A stretch of 64,000 nucleotides of DNA, taken from positions 2,976,001 to 3,040,000 of the forward strand of contig NZ_CP163520.1 of NCBI RefSeq assembly GCF_041080675.1, in the 5' to 3' direction. Below, piece by piece: positions 52,152 to 63,514 of the stretch; the stretch's first letter is position 1; each line of letters begins with the position of its first letter. Below the pieces are notes generated by a model. That model worked only from the letters and a program-made list of their open reading frames with translations. It searched no databases and was not told where the DNA came from. Source of the DNA: Streptomyces sp. cg36 (GTDB lineage: Bacteria > Actinomycetota > Actinomycetes > Streptomycetales > Streptomycetaceae). The position numbers were made by a program, and so were the translations under genes.

Positions 52152-54518
52152 CTACAGACCGGCCTTGCCGTTCGCTTCCTGCATGACCCGCTCGTGGAGC
52201 ACATCGGCGAAGCCCTGGCAGAAGTCGGTGAGCTGCTGCGCGGGCAGCTTGTTCGGCATGACGGCCTGCGGCCCCGCCTGCTTGCGGATCAGATCGATGC
52301 GGCCCTGGTAGACGAGCGGGTCGATCGGGTCGGCCAGCACGCTCCTGGCCATCGCCACGACGTTGTCCACGCTGCCGCCGAACCGCATCTCGAAGAAGTC
52401 CCGGAAGCGCGTGAGGGCGCCCATGTCGCGCTCGCCGAGGCCGTAGTGCTCGCGGGCGACGCCGAGCAGGTGCTCGCCGCCGTTCTCCATCCGCCGGGCG
52501 AGCAGATAGCCGTCCACGTCGCTCACCAGGTCGTTGAAGCCGAACGTGGAGGCCACGCCGATCCGGCCGAGCTTCTCCTTGCAGTAGGTGCGGCCCGACG
52601 CGTACGACTTGACGTCCCGCTGCCACTCTCCGTAGAAGGTGATCAGGTCACCGGCCCAGCCGACGATGTCGCCGACGCCGACCGTGCGGACGTCGGCGTG
52701 CTGCGGCTTGACGTAGTGGCCGTTGGCGCCCGCCATCATGTGCTGGACGCCCAGCATGTAGCCGCTGACCGGGTCCTTGAACTGCTCGAAGACCTTGACG
52801 CCCCGGTCCTCCGCGAACTTCACGAAGTCGTCGGGGACGTTGCCGATCAGCGCCCACCACTGGAAGCCCCGGTAGTCGAGGTGGCGGGCGTACTCCAGGG
52901 TGAGCCGGGCGGGGTCGCCCTTGCCGTACTGGAGGGCCAGCGGATAGAGCTGTTCGAGGTAGTGGATGAAGTCGGAGGCCGGGTTCACGTCCTTGTTGAC
53001 GGAGTTCTGGCCGTCGTCGGTCCCGGCGCGGTGCGCGTCGTTGTCGAGGTCGAACGTGTCGCCCCCCGAGCTGAAGCGGAACTCCTTGATCTGGTTGAAC
53101 GCCCAGTTCGGCGGCAGCGGGAAGCCCAGGTTGCCGGAGAAGCCCCAGGACATCCCGGAGACGAACGAGTAGCGCGCGTCGGTGAACTTGCTGACCTGGG
53201 TGCAGACGTTGCGCGAGCCGTAGACGCCGTGGACGTACTTCTTGCCCCGGAAGGCGAGCCCGGCCTGGACGCCCTGGAAGTACGGCACGATGTTCGAGGT
53301 GATCTCGTCGGCCGTGGCGTCGTAGTCGACGGCGAAGTAGATGACCGTGCCGCGGTTGAAGCCGTACCCCTCGGCGAGGCCGTTGGCGTTGACGGCGTGC
53401 GAGAAGCCCTGCTCGTACGTGAAGTCCTGGAGGCGGCGCGCGTTGTCCTGGTAGATCGGGAAGACGCTCAGGCCCGCGGCGAAGATGTCCTGGAGCTCAC
53501 CGGTCTTGATCTCCTTGTCCAGCGTGCTGCCCGGCGGGTCGTACAGATAGCGGCCGACGTGCCGGTAGCCCGCCTTGAAGAGGGCGTCGGCGCGGGCCCG
53601 GGTGATCTGGAAGCGGGTGTCGCAGGCGGCGGTGGGGCGCTCCGGGTCGCCGGTGGAGACCAGCAGCTGCGCCCAGGTGGCGTAGTCGCCGTTGCCCGCG
53701 CGGTTGGCGAGCTCGGAGAAGTCCTGGAAGTCCGCCACCCAGTCCTTGAGCGCCGTGTCGAAGGTGGACCGGAAGGTGACCTCGGAGTTGCCGCCCTCGC
53801 TGACGAGCGGCGAGTTGAGCGCGCAGGCCGCGGAGAAGAGCTCGACGAAGACGCCCGAGTCGCCCTGCTTGACGGAGTGGGCCTTGAGCCCGGCCTGGGT
53901 GCCGGGGCCGAAGGAGCCGGTCGCCTGGTCGTCGGGGATGCCGAGTTCGTACTGGATGGCCTTCATCAGCGACTTCTGCACGTCGCGGGAGTAGATGCCG
54001 TCCGCCGGGCCGAGGAAGAACGAGGACCGGCCGTAGTAGCGGCCGTTGAGCCAGCGCTGGACGGCCCGGACGCGGTCGGTGCCGCCCGGCACCGAGACGT
54101 ACGCGTCCATGCTCAGCAGCGCCTTGAAGACCTTCGGCTGGACCGAGCCGTTGGAGGCGTCGATCCCGGCGTCGTTCTTGAGCGCCCGCACCGACTTGTC
54201 GGTGGCCGAGCCGTACGAACCGGAGCCGTCGCCGCCCCAGTAGCCCTTGCAGAACAGGGCGTGTTCGACGATCTTCTTGATGTTGGCGTTGGACTCGCCC
54301 GCGCCGATGTCGGGCCGGGCCGCCAGCTTGGCGAGGGTGCCCGGGCCGAAGCTCGCGACCAGCGGCGCGATGCCCAGCTCGGCCTGGAGCGCCATGGTCA
54401 GCGCGAACATCGTCGACCAGCCGGTGCGCCCGTCTTCGGGGGCCTTCACGAAGCCGGGAACGGCCGCGTATGTGGCGTTGACCCATTTCTGGGCAGCAAG
54501 GACCTTCTCGTCCGCCAT
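52152..54518 (-). CDS. DUF1906 glycoside-hydrolase-like protein with peptidoglycan-binding-like units
   Basis: This 788-residue protein has an N-terminal part with repeats that look like degenerate peptidoglycan-binding domains (VLAAQKWVNATYAAVPGFVK, AVQRWLNGRYYGRSSFFLGP). A DUF1906 (Rv2525c-like) barrel-type domain (about 325-530) contains GYRHVGRYLYDPPGSTLDKE and VIYFAVDYDATADEI. A C-terminal alpha-helical region follows. No signal peptide is visible, unusual for a cell-wall protein. GGAGAG precedes the ATG. Catalysis has not been shown for the family as far as I know. Confidence 0.78.
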   Translation of the reverse strand: MADEKVLAAQKWVNATYAAVPGFVKAPEDGRTGWSTMFALTMALQAELGIAPLVASFGPGTLAKLAARPDIGAGESNANIKKIVEHALFCKGYWGGDGSGSYGSATDKSVRALKNDAGIDASNGSVQPKVFKALLSMDAYVSVPGGTDRVRAVQRWLNGRYYGRSSFFLGPADGIYSRDVQKSLMKAIQYELGIPDDQATGSFGPGTQAGLKAHSVKQGDSGVFVELFSAACALNSPLVSEGGNSEVTFRSTFDTALKDWVADFQDFSELANRAGNGDYATWAQLLVSTGDPERPTAACDTRFQITRARADALFKAGYRHVGRYLYDPPGSTLDKEIKTGELQDIFAAGLSVFPIYQDNARRLQDFTYEQGFSHAVNANGLAEGYGFNRGTVIYFAVDYDATADEITSNIVPYFQGVQAGLAFRGKKYVHGVYGSRNVCTQVSKFTDARYSFVSGMSWGFSGNLGFPLPPNWAFNQIKEFRFSSGGDTFDLDNDAHRAGTDDGQNSVNKDVNPASDFIHYLEQLYPLALQYGKGDPARLTLEYARHLDYRGFQWWALIGNVPDDFVKFAEDRGVKVFEQFKDPVSGYMLGVQHMMAGANGHYVKPQHADVRTVGVGDIVGWAGDLITFYGEWQRDVKSYASGRTYCKEKLGRIGVASTFGFNDLVSDVDGYLLARRMENGGEHLLGVAREHYGLGERDMGALTRFRDFFEMRFGGSVDNVVAMARSVLADPIDPLVYQGRIDLIRKQAGPQAVMPNKLPAQQLTDFCQGFADVLHERVMQEANGKAGL

Positions 54519-54828
54519 GTGTCTCTCTCCGGTGAGCGGGGCTCGGGACTCGGGGGTGCGTGAATCCTGCGAGCGGAAGAAGGCATTCCGGCATAGCGGT
54601 ACGGACGCCGACGCCCCTGCGGGCATGGCGGAACGACCCTATTCCTGAGCTGATTTCCCCACGTCACCTCGGCGTCAGCGTCCCCCGTCGACTGCCGATG
54701 ATGGGGTGATCATAACTGACTGACCATCCGGTTATTGCTGAACGCGAGCACGTCAAAACATGTCGTACGATCTCCCCCGCACCAGATCGACCGGTGCGTG
54801 AACAGGGTTCGACAAGGGGGAACAACTC
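54519..54828 (+). promoter_or_regulatory. A/T-richer promoter region between divergent genes
   Basis: This 310-bp gap separates the leftward DUF1906 gene from the small secreted protein. Its right half (54715-54775) is unusually A/T-rich for this genome and holds a candidate -10 TACGAT (54766-54771). I see no gene or strong inverted repeat. Confidence 0.35.
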
Positions 54829-55218
54829 ATGAGCACGGGCAAGAAGTTCGCCGTGGCCGCGGCCACCGGCGCGCTGGCCTTCACGGGCATGGCCGCCACC
54901 GGCGGCACCGCCTACGCCGGCACCAACGGCCAGCAGATCGTCATCCACGACGAGACGCACCGGGTGGCGTCCATCAAGATCGACGGCTTCGACCAGGGCG
55001 GCCGTCCGGCCCACGCGTGCCTCGCCACGCCGGGCTACGAGACCCGCTTCAACGGCTGGTGGTGGCGCGACTCGATGCACTTCAGCAAGTGGACCGACCG
55101 CAACTGCGGCGCGAGCGGCGGCAAGTGGCTCGGCTCGCAGGACGAGTGGGTCCCGGCCTGGATGGCGCCGGACCGCGGTGACTGGTGGTACATCGGCATC
55201 TACAAGAACGACAACTAG
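54829..55218 (+). CDS. small secreted protein
   Basis: This 129-residue protein has a signal peptide (about 1-30, ending AYA-G) and a 100-residue Trp-rich mature part with RFNGWWWRDSMHFSKWTDRN and two Cys likely to form a disulfide. The family is not recognised; the fold is probably beta-rich. AAGGGGGAAC precedes the ATG. A perfect 15-bp hairpin terminates it. Confidence 0.7.
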   Translation: MSTGKKFAVAAATGALAFTGMAATGGTAYAGTNGQQIVIHDETHRVASIKIDGFDQGGRPAHACLATPGYETRFNGWWWRDSMHFSKWTDRNCGASGGKWLGSQDEWVPAWMAPDRGDWWYIGIYKNDN

Positions 55219-55288
55219 TCGTCCGGGGTTCCCCGCGCCCATCCGGGCACGGGCCCTCGGCGGGGCGCCCAGCGCGGCGACCCCGCTC

Positions 55289-55322
55289 GGGTTCCCCGCG
55301 CCCACCCGGGCGCGGGGAACCC
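55289..55322. terminator. 15-bp perfect hairpin between convergent genes
   Basis: GGGTTCCCCGCGCCC (55289-55303) pairs with GGGCGCGGGGAACCC (55308-55322) around a 4-base loop. It shares sequence with the dispersed GC-rich repeat and separates the small secreted gene from the leftward YyaL-like gene. Confidence 0.8.
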
Positions 55323-55353
55323 CACCGGTGCCGACCCGTACCCGCGCCGGCGC

Positions 55354-57357
<2,004 letters not shown>

Positions 57358-57491
57358 GGCCCCATCCTCCCCCACGGGCGAGATGATCCGCCGACTCCCT
57401 CGCGCCGACGCGCGGCAGGCACGACACTTGACACCACCTGCACACTCGACCAGGAGTCGAGTCGCATCCGACGCTCTCGGAGGGGGACCAC

Positions 57492-60400
57492 ATGCGGGAC
57501 GGCCATCGGGCGGAGGCCGAGCGGCTGTTGGCGCGGGCCGTGGAGGAGGAGGTCCGGCGCTCCGGCGGCCGGGCCGACGCCAACGCGCTGCTGACGCGCG
57601 GCCGGGCGGCCCTGGACACGCTGGCAGCCGCCGCCGACGAGGAGTACGGCGCGTACACCCGCGCCCTGGACGAGGCGGCGGCCGGGCAGCTGTCGCTCGG
57701 CGCCCGGTTCGGCCGGGAGCGGGCGGGCACCGCGTTCCTGGCCGCCGGAGTCGCGGCGGGCGCCGCCGTGCTGGCCGATCTGGCGCTGGGCGCGGGCGGC
57801 GGCCCCGCCGCGGGCGCCGGGGCCGCCGCCGCCGTCGCCGGGGCCGCGGCCACCGTCGTACGGGTGACGGCCGCGCACCTGCCCGCCGCGCAGAGACGCG
57901 CGGGCGAGCTCTCCCGGCCGGGCGGCGCCGAGCAGTTGCGCCTGCAGTGGCTGACCGCGCTCGACGTCCGGGGCATCCGGCCGTTCCTGGACCAGCAGCG
58001 GATGGTGACGCCGGGCACCCGGACCGGCAAGAAGACCGCGTCCTCGGTGCCCACCCAGCTGCGCGGCACGGACAAGAGCGCGGCGGCCCGGCGCCGTTCG
58101 GTCCTGGAGCAGTCCTTCACCCATCTGCCCGAGCCGCAGGGCCCGTTCGCGGGCCGCCGGGCCGAACTCACCCGGATCGCCCAGTGGGTGCACTCCGCGC
58201 GCGCCGCGACCGAGACCCGGCCGACCGTGGTGGTGCTGCACGGCCCGTCCGGCTCCGGCCGCTCCACGCTGGCGGTGCGGGCGGCGCACCAGCTCAGGGA
58301 CCAGTTCCGGGGCGCGTGCCTGGTCGACCTGCGCGGCGGCGGGCAGGGCGCCCAGCCGCTGGCCACCCGCGACGCGCTGCTGCACCTGCTCAACCGGCTG
58401 GGCGCGCCCCGCGAGCAACTCCTCTTCCGCGACGGGGCCTCCCCGGGCCGGGCCGAGACGAGGACCCGCGGCACCTCCACCGCCGACCAGCAGGTGCGCC
58501 GCCTCGCCGAGCTCTACCACCAGCATCTGACGGGCCTGGCGGTCACGGTCGTCCTCGACGACGCGAGCGGCGCCGAACAGGTGCGCACCCTGGTGCCCGA
58601 GCGCTCCGACAGCCTGGTCCTGGTGACGGCCGCGCACCCCCTCGAACTGCCCGCCGACTTCCCGGCCTGGGTGCACCAGCTGGCCGTCGGCCCGCTGGAC
58701 GAGGCGGGCGCCGAGGAGCTGCTGCGCGAGGCGGCCAAGGACGAGGCGAAGGAGCCGTACGACGCCGAGGCGGCCCTGCTCGTACGGGAGTTGTGCGGCG
58801 GGCTGCCGCTGGCGCTGCGGATCGCGGGCTCGTCGCTGGGCCCGCGCGACACCCGCGAGCTCGCGGCCGACCTCGGGGCGTACGGCCCGGTCGCGCCGGT
58901 GGAGCGCGCGCTGTGGCTGCGCTACACCGACCAGCCCGAGGCGTCCCGCCGGCTGCTGCGGCGCCTGGCCCTGGCCGGGCGGGCCTCGCTCGGCGCCGCC
59001 GCCGCGGCGGCGCTGCTGGCCACCGGCGAGAGCGAGGCGGGCACCCTCCTCGCGGAGCTGGCCCGGGCCGGCCTGGTGGACCGGGTCCGCGCCGACCGCT
59101 ACCGGCTGCACGACACCGTACGGGCGTTCGCGCTGGCCCGGCTGGCCGACGAGGAGGAGCCCGGCGAGCGCTCGGCCGCCCAGGAGCGGCTGATCCAGAA
59201 CTACGCGGACCTCGCCGACGCGGTGATCCGCATGGTCGACGGCAAACTCTCCACCCGCGCGGGCCAGTTCGGCGGCCACGGCTTCGCCTCGCTGGACGCG
59301 GCGCTGCGCTGGCTGGACGACGAGTCGAGCTTCATCACGGCCGCGCTGCGCGACGCCCAGGACGTCGACCAGCAGGCCGTGCTCAACCTGCTGGGCGCGC
59401 TGTGCGACTACTGCCTGCTCCGCGGCGACCTGTACCGGCTCGGCGAGATCAGCGAGCTGTCCCAGGCCGTCGACCAGGGGCTCCTGGAGCGTTCCGTACG
59501 GTGGCGCACCGGCATCGCGGCCCGTCAGCTGGGCGAGCTCGACAAGGCCCGCACCACCCTGTCCTCGGTGGTCGGCCTCTACCGGGAGGCGCACCACGAC
59601 GCGGGCGCGGCCCTCGCGCTCTGCTCCCTCGGCATCACCCTGCACCACCAGGGCAACCTCACCGAGGCCGCGGCCAAGCTGCGCGAGGCCATCGCGCTCC
59701 AGGCCGCGCCCGAGCAGGACGAGGACCGGGCCTGGTCGCTGCACGCGCTGGCCGCCGTCGAACGCGACCGCGCCGACCTCGCCCAGGCGCTGTCCCTGCT
59801 GGACACGGCGCTCGCCCTGCACCGCGAGGGCGAGTCGCTGCACGGCGAGGCGTGGAGCCACTTCCAGCTGGGCCAGGTGTGCCTGCGGATGGGCGACGTG
59901 CCGCGCGCCGAGGACGAGCTGCGCACCGCCCTCGACCTGTACGGGCGGACCCGGGACGGCCGGGGCGAAGCCTGGGCGCTCACCCAGCTCGCCCGCGCCC
60001 GGCTGGTCGACGGCGACCCGTCACCGGCCGTCGACGGGCTGCGCCAGGCCCTCTCCCGCCACCGCGAGCAGGAGGACGCGCGCGGCGAGGCGTGGACGCT
60101 CTACTACCTGGGCCAGGCCCTGGAGGAGCGCGGCGACCGCGACCAGGCGGTCCGCGAGCTGGAACGGGCCCGCACGATGTTCTCGCGGATGCGCGACGTG
60201 TACGGGCTGGCCTGCGCGCGCCACCACTCCGGCCGCGTCACCCGCGACCAGCGGGCCGCCCAGACCGGCAACCTGCGCAACTCCGGCTTCGCCCGCCAGC
60301 TCCTGGTGGACGCGCGCGCCGACTTCCACCGGATCGGGGTGGCCCACGGCGAGGCGTGGACGTGCCTGGAGCTGGCCGTGGTGGACGCGGGCAACAACCG

Positions 60401-60749
60401 CGCCCCGCAGGCGCTGGCCCTGTGCGACGAGGCGGTGGCGCTCTTCGACTCGTACGGTGACCGCCGGGGCGGCGACTGGGCCCGCTTCCTGCGCTGCACC
60501 CTGCTGCCGTACGCCTCGGCGGGCGGCTCGGAGATCGGCACGGCGGTGGCCCAGGAGGAGCTGTCCCAGCTGATCCGCGCGGGCCACGACACGCGCGACG
60601 GCAAACTGGAGGACTGCGCCGAGGCGTACGCGCTGATGCTGGAGCGCGGCGTGGAACTGGAATCGGGCTGGCAGGCGTGGCACCTCGGCCTGGTCCCCAC
60701 GAGACACTCCCGAGAGGTCATGGGAGTACCCCTGGCGACCCCCCACTAG
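57492..60749 (+). CDS. NB-ARC/TPR STAND ATPase with N-terminal membrane hairpin
   Basis: The protein has 1085 residues. An N-terminal helical part includes a hydrophobic hairpin (about 75-125, [20 protein letters not shown]). An NB-ARC domain follows with Walker [17 protein letters not shown] (near 250), Walker [10 protein letters not shown] (near 352) and [15 protein letters not shown] winged helix (about 500-560) and TPRs (about 660-1040) complete it. Such STAND proteins are signal-triggered switches. There is no effector enzyme domain, so output may come through the membrane part or a partner. GGAGGGG precedes the ATG. Confidence 0.87.
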   Translation: MRDGHRAEAERLLARAVEEEVRRSGGRADANALLTRGRAALDTLAAAADEEYGAYTRALDEAAAGQLSLGARFGRERAGTAFLAAGVAAGAAVLADLALGAGGGPAAGAGAAAAVAGAAATVVRVTAAHLPAAQRRAGELSRPGGAEQLRLQWLTALDVRGIRPFLDQQRMVTPGTRTGKKTASSVPTQLRGTDKSAAARRRSVLEQSFTHLPEPQGPFAGRRAELTRIAQWVHSARAATETRPTVVVLHGPSGSGRSTLAVRAAHQLRDQFRGACLVDLRGGGQGAQPLATRDALLHLLNRLGAPREQLLFRDGASPGRAETRTRGTSTADQQVRRLAELYHQHLTGLAVTVVLDDASGAEQVRTLVPERSDSLVLVTAAHPLELPADFPAWVHQLAVGPLDEAGAEELLREAAKDEAKEPYDAEAALLVRELCGGLPLALRIAGSSLGPRDTRELAADLGAYGPVAPVERALWLRYTDQPEASRRLLRRLALAGRASLGAAAAAALLATGESEAGTLLAELARAGLVDRVRADRYRLHDTVRAFALARLADEEEPGERSAAQERLIQNYADLADAVIRMVDGKLSTRAGQFGGHGFASLDAALRWLDDESSFITAALRDAQDVDQQAVLNLLGALCDYCLLRGDLYRLGEISELSQAVDQGLLERSVRWRTGIAARQLGELDKARTTLSSVVGLYREAHHDAGAALALCSLGITLHHQGNLTEAAAKLREAIALQAAPEQDEDRAWSLHALAAVERDRADLAQALSLLDTALALHREGESLHGEAWSHFQLGQVCLRMGDVPRAEDELRTALDLYGRTRDGRGEAWALTQLARARLVDGDPSPAVDGLRQALSRHREQEDARGEAWTLYYLGQALEERGDRDQAVRELERARTMFSRMRDVYGLACARHHSGRVTRDQRAAQTGNLRNSGFARQLLVDARADFHRIGVAHGEAWTCLELAVVDAGNNRAPQALALCDEAVALFDSYGDRRGGDWARFLRCTLLPYASAGGSEIGTAVAQEELSQLIRAGHDTRDGKLEDCAEAYALMLERGVELESGWQAWHLGLVPTRHSREVMGVPLATPH

Positions 60750-60759
60750 CCCACAGCGA

Positions 60760-60955
60760 GGTTCCCCGCGCCCCTGGAAGGACCCCACGGTCCCCTCTCC
60801 AGGGGCGCCCTCAGACAAAAACCGGCCCCGATCAGGGGCGCGGGGAACTGCGCGAGCAACCCACCACGGCCCGCAGCCGAAGACCGGCCAAAAAGGGGCG
60901 CGGGGAACTGCGCGACCAGCCCAGGACGGCCCGCAGCCGAAGACCCGCCCGGCGC
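60760..60955 (+). repeat. GC-rich intergenic repeats
   Basis: Two good copies (from about 60832 and 60893) follow the STAND gene in the same orientation. A partial inverted copy near 60761, GGTTCCCCGCGCCCC, can pair with them to form a terminator-like hairpin. They occupy the 211-bp gap up to the small membrane gene. Confidence 0.8.
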
Positions 60956-60960
60956 AAGCC

Positions 60961-61218
60961 CTACGCCTTCTTGGGCCGCCCCGCACCAGACGCAGCCGGC
61001 GAGGCCGGGGAGCCGGCGCCCCCCGTCACATCACCCTGCTCCGGCGACTCCTCGAAGTCGACCTTCCCCATGTGCCGGTTCATGGACTTCATCAGCATCC
61101 ACACCCCCACGGCCAGCGCCGCGAAGACGATGAAGCCGAGGACGCCGGGCGTCACCTTGTTGTCGTCGACCTCCTTGGCCAGAGGGACGAGATGCGTCAG
61201 TGCGAGGCTTGCGCTCAT
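60961..61218 (-). CDS. small membrane protein downstream of mca
   Basis: This 85-residue protein begins MSASLALTHLVPLAKEVDDN. It has one membrane helix (TPGVLGFIVFAALAVGVWML) and a polar C-terminal tail ending PKKA. A start at 61227 would add three residues and overlap the mca stop; either is possible. The gene commonly follows mca in Streptomyces. Function unknown. Confidence 0.78.
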   Translation of the reverse strand: MSASLALTHLVPLAKEVDDNKVTPGVLGFIVFAALAVGVWMLMKSMNRHMGKVDFEESPEQGDVTGGAGSPASPAASGAGRPKKA

Positions 61219-61219
61219 A

Positions 61220-62101
61220 TCAGGCATTCTCCCGTACGCCCGCGAAGAGGTCGTCCTCGGGGAGGGAAGTGTCGACGAGCGACTTCGCCAGCTCGTACTC
61301 CTCCGTCGGCCAGACCTCCTTCTGGATCTCCATCGGCACCCGGAACCAGCCCCCGTCGGGGTCGATCTGCGTGGCGTGCGCGATCAGCGCCTTGTCCCGG
61401 ATCTCGAAGAAGTCGGCGCAGGGAACGTGCGTGGTCAGCGTGCGCTCGACCCGCTCGAACTCCTTCCACCGCTCCAGCCACTCCGCGTACGGGGACTCCA
61501 TGCCCCGGTCGAGCAGCGCGTGGTGCAGCGCCAGGGTGCGCGGCTTGTTGAAGCCCTGGTTGTAGTAGAGCTTCCGCGGCTGGTACGCCGGGCCGAACTC
61601 GGACTCCGGGAACTTCTCGGTGTCGGCCGCGCCGTCGAACGCCACCATCGAGATCTTGTGGGTCATGATGTGGTCGGGGTGCGGGTAGCCCCCGTTCTCG
61701 TCGTACGTGGTGATGACCTGCGGGCGGAAGGCGCGGATCTTGCGGACCAGCTCACCCGCCGCCTTGTCCACGTCCTCCAGGGCGAAGCAGCCCTCGGGCA
61801 GCGGCGGCAGCGGGTCGCCCTCGGGCAGGCCCGAGTCGACGAAGCCCAGCCACTCCTGCTTGACCCCGAGGATCTCGCGGGCCTCGTCCATCTCCTTCTT
61901 GCGTACCTCGTGGATGTGCTCCTCGATGTACTTGTCGCCCTGGAGCTTGGGGTTGAGGATGGAGCCGCGCTCGCCTCCCGTGCAGGTCACCACCAGCACG
62001 TCCACCCCCTCGGACACGTACTTCGCCATGGTGGCCGCGCCCTTGCTCGACTCGTCGTCGGGGTGGGCATGCACGGCCATCAGTCGCAGCTGCTCAGTCA
62101 A
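61220..62101 (-). CDS. mca: mycothiol S-conjugate amidase
   Basis: Mca cleaves mycothiol conjugates of electrophiles and drugs, releasing a mercapturic acid for export. The 293-residue protein has the LmbE/PIG-L zinc motif MAVHAHPDDESSKGAA and the second His in GGYPHPDHIMTHKIS. The length and HALLDRGMESPYAEWLERW match Mca more than the biosynthetic deacetylase MshB. The start is TTG with GAGGATC upstream. It reads divergently from the DUF4307 gene. Confidence 0.93.
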   Translation of the reverse strand: MTEQLRLMAVHAHPDDESSKGAATMAKYVSEGVDVLVVTCTGGERGSILNPKLQGDKYIEEHIHEVRKKEMDEAREILGVKQEWLGFVDSGLPEGDPLPPLPEGCFALEDVDKAAGELVRKIRAFRPQVITTYDENGGYPHPDHIMTHKISMVAFDGAADTEKFPESEFGPAYQPRKLYYNQGFNKPRTLALHHALLDRGMESPYAEWLERWKEFERVERTLTTHVPCADFFEIRDKALIAHATQIDPDGGWFRVPMEIQKEVWPTEEYELAKSLVDTSLPEDDLFAGVRENA

Positions 62102-62227
62102 GACAAGATCCTCAAGTATTCGGCGCCCGGTGTGTTGCCCTCGGTGATCCGGCGCGATGGGCGGCTTCTATAGTGACCGAATCGGGGGGCGGAAAATTCC
62201 GGCACCCCCAGCAGCAGGAGGACGATC

Positions 62228-62629
62228 ATGGCCGCGGCAAGCCGGCAGCTTCCCGACGGGCGCTACGGGCGCACCGCGGACCAGCGCGCCGACCGGAAGC
62301 TGAAGATCATCGGCTCGGTCCTGGGCGTCGGACTGCTCGGCGTCGTCGGCTGGATCGGCTACGACTACGTGGGCAGCCGGTCGGTCTCCGCCGAGGTCAT
62401 CAAGTTCAAGGTGGTCTCCGCCAAGGCCGTCGAGGTGCACCTGGAAGTGCGCAAGGACACCGGCGAGACCGGGGTGTGCACCCTGCGCGCGCTGGAGAGC
62501 GGCGGCGACGAGGTGGGCCGCAAGGACGTGCGGTTCGAGCAGCGCGAGAACCGCATCGACCAGGTGATCACCGTGCAGACCACCTCGCGGGCCACCGCCG
62601 TGGACCTGGTCGGCTGCAAGTCGGTCTGA
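62228..62629 (+). CDS. DUF4307 membrane protein
   Basis: This 133-residue protein has RYGRTADQRADRKLKIIGSV, a single membrane helix (VLGVGLLGVVGWIGYDYV) and an external beta-rich domain with FKVVSAKAVEVHLEVRKDTG and two Cys. This is the DUF4307 family conserved in actinobacteria next to mca and greA. AGGAGG precedes the ATG. Function unknown. Confidence 0.88.
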   Translation: MAAASRQLPDGRYGRTADQRADRKLKIIGSVLGVGLLGVVGWIGYDYVGSRSVSAEVIKFKVVSAKAVEVHLEVRKDTGETGVCTLRALESGGDEVGRKDVRFEQRENRIDQVITVQTTSRATAVDLVGCKSV

Positions 62630-62837
62630 CCCGCCGCGCAGGGCCCACCGCGTACGGTCGCCGCGCCCGCCCCGGGCGTACGGTCACCGCGCCGGCCCGC
62701 CCCGTCGCCTCCGGCCCGTCGCGTCCGATCACTCCATCGGGCCCGACCCGGCCGGAGCCGGAGCCGGTCGCTCCGCGCTGACCTGCGCCTACGTTTTCCC
62801 TACGGTTTTCGTCCTCCCCCTTCGGGCCCGTAATTGT

Positions 62838-62843
62838 TAGGCT
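62838..62843 (+). promoter_or_regulatory. candidate greA promoter -10 element
   Basis: TAGGCT within GTAATTGTTAGGCT stands out in the 295-bp gap 62630-62924 and is about 80 bp before the greA start, leaving a leader of about 70 bases. The repeated ACGTTTTCCC/ACGGTTTTCG motif lies upstream. The rest of the gap holds no gene. Confidence 0.4.
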
Positions 62844-62924
62844 CGTGGTTTCGCCCGCCCGAGAAGGCACATCCTTCTGGGTAGGGCGATGCGCTTGTAT
62901 TCCCAGTACCGACGAGGAGCACCT

Positions 62925-63422
62925 GTGACCCAGACCAGCGACAACGTCACCTGGCTGACCCAGGAGGCGTACAACCAGCTCAAGGCCGAGCTGGAGTATC
63001 TGTCTGGTCCCGCGCGCACGGAGATCGCCGTAAAGATCGCGGCGGCCCGCGAGGAGGGTGACCTCCGGGAGAACGGCGGGTACCACGCGGCCAAGGAGGA
63101 GCAGGGCAAGATGGAGCTCCGGGTCCGCCAGCTGACCCAGCTCCTGGAGCACGCCAAGGTGGGCGAGGCGCCCGCCGCGGACGGCGTGGTGGCCCCCGGC
63201 ATGCTCGTCACGATCGCCTTCGACGGCGACGAGGACGACACCCTGGAGTTCCTGCTCGCCTCGCGCGAGTACGCCTCGACCGAGATCGAGACCTACTCGC
63301 CGCAGTCCCCGCTGGGCTCCGGCGTCAACGGCAAGAAGATCGGCGAGGACGCCGAGTATGAGCTGCCGAACGGCCGGAAGGCGTCGGTGAAGATCCTCGC
63401 GGCCACCCCGTACACGGGCTGA
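62925..63422 (+). CDS. greA: transcription elongation factor GreA
   Basis: GreA rescues backtracked RNA polymerase by stimulating transcript cleavage. The 165-residue protein has the N-terminal coiled coil with the acidic tip REEGDLRENGGYHAAKEEQG and the C-terminal FKBP-like domain (SPQSPLGSGVNGKKIGEDAE). The GTG at 62925 follows GAGGAG and gives the normal family start (VTQTSDNVTWLTQEAYNQL); an upstream ATG at 62889 has no ribosome-binding site. Confidence 0.95.
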   Translation: MTQTSDNVTWLTQEAYNQLKAELEYLSGPARTEIAVKIAAAREEGDLRENGGYHAAKEEQGKMELRVRQLTQLLEHAKVGEAPAADGVVAPGMLVTIAFDGDEDDTLEFLLASREYASTEIETYSPQSPLGSGVNGKKIGEDAEYELPNGRKASVKILAATPYTG

Positions 63423-63443
63423 GCCCTTCGCCAAGGACCACGG

Positions 63444-63475
63444 GCCCCCGGCCGTCCCGCCAGGACGCCGGGGGC
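63444..63475 (+). terminator. hairpin after greA
   Basis: GCCCCCGGC pairs with GCCGGGGGC across a 14-base loop, 22 bases after the greA stop and before the end of the convergent permease gene. Confidence 0.7.
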
Positions 63476-63514
63476 TTCGCCGTACCGCTCAGGCGGTCGG
63501 CCCAACCGGTCCGC

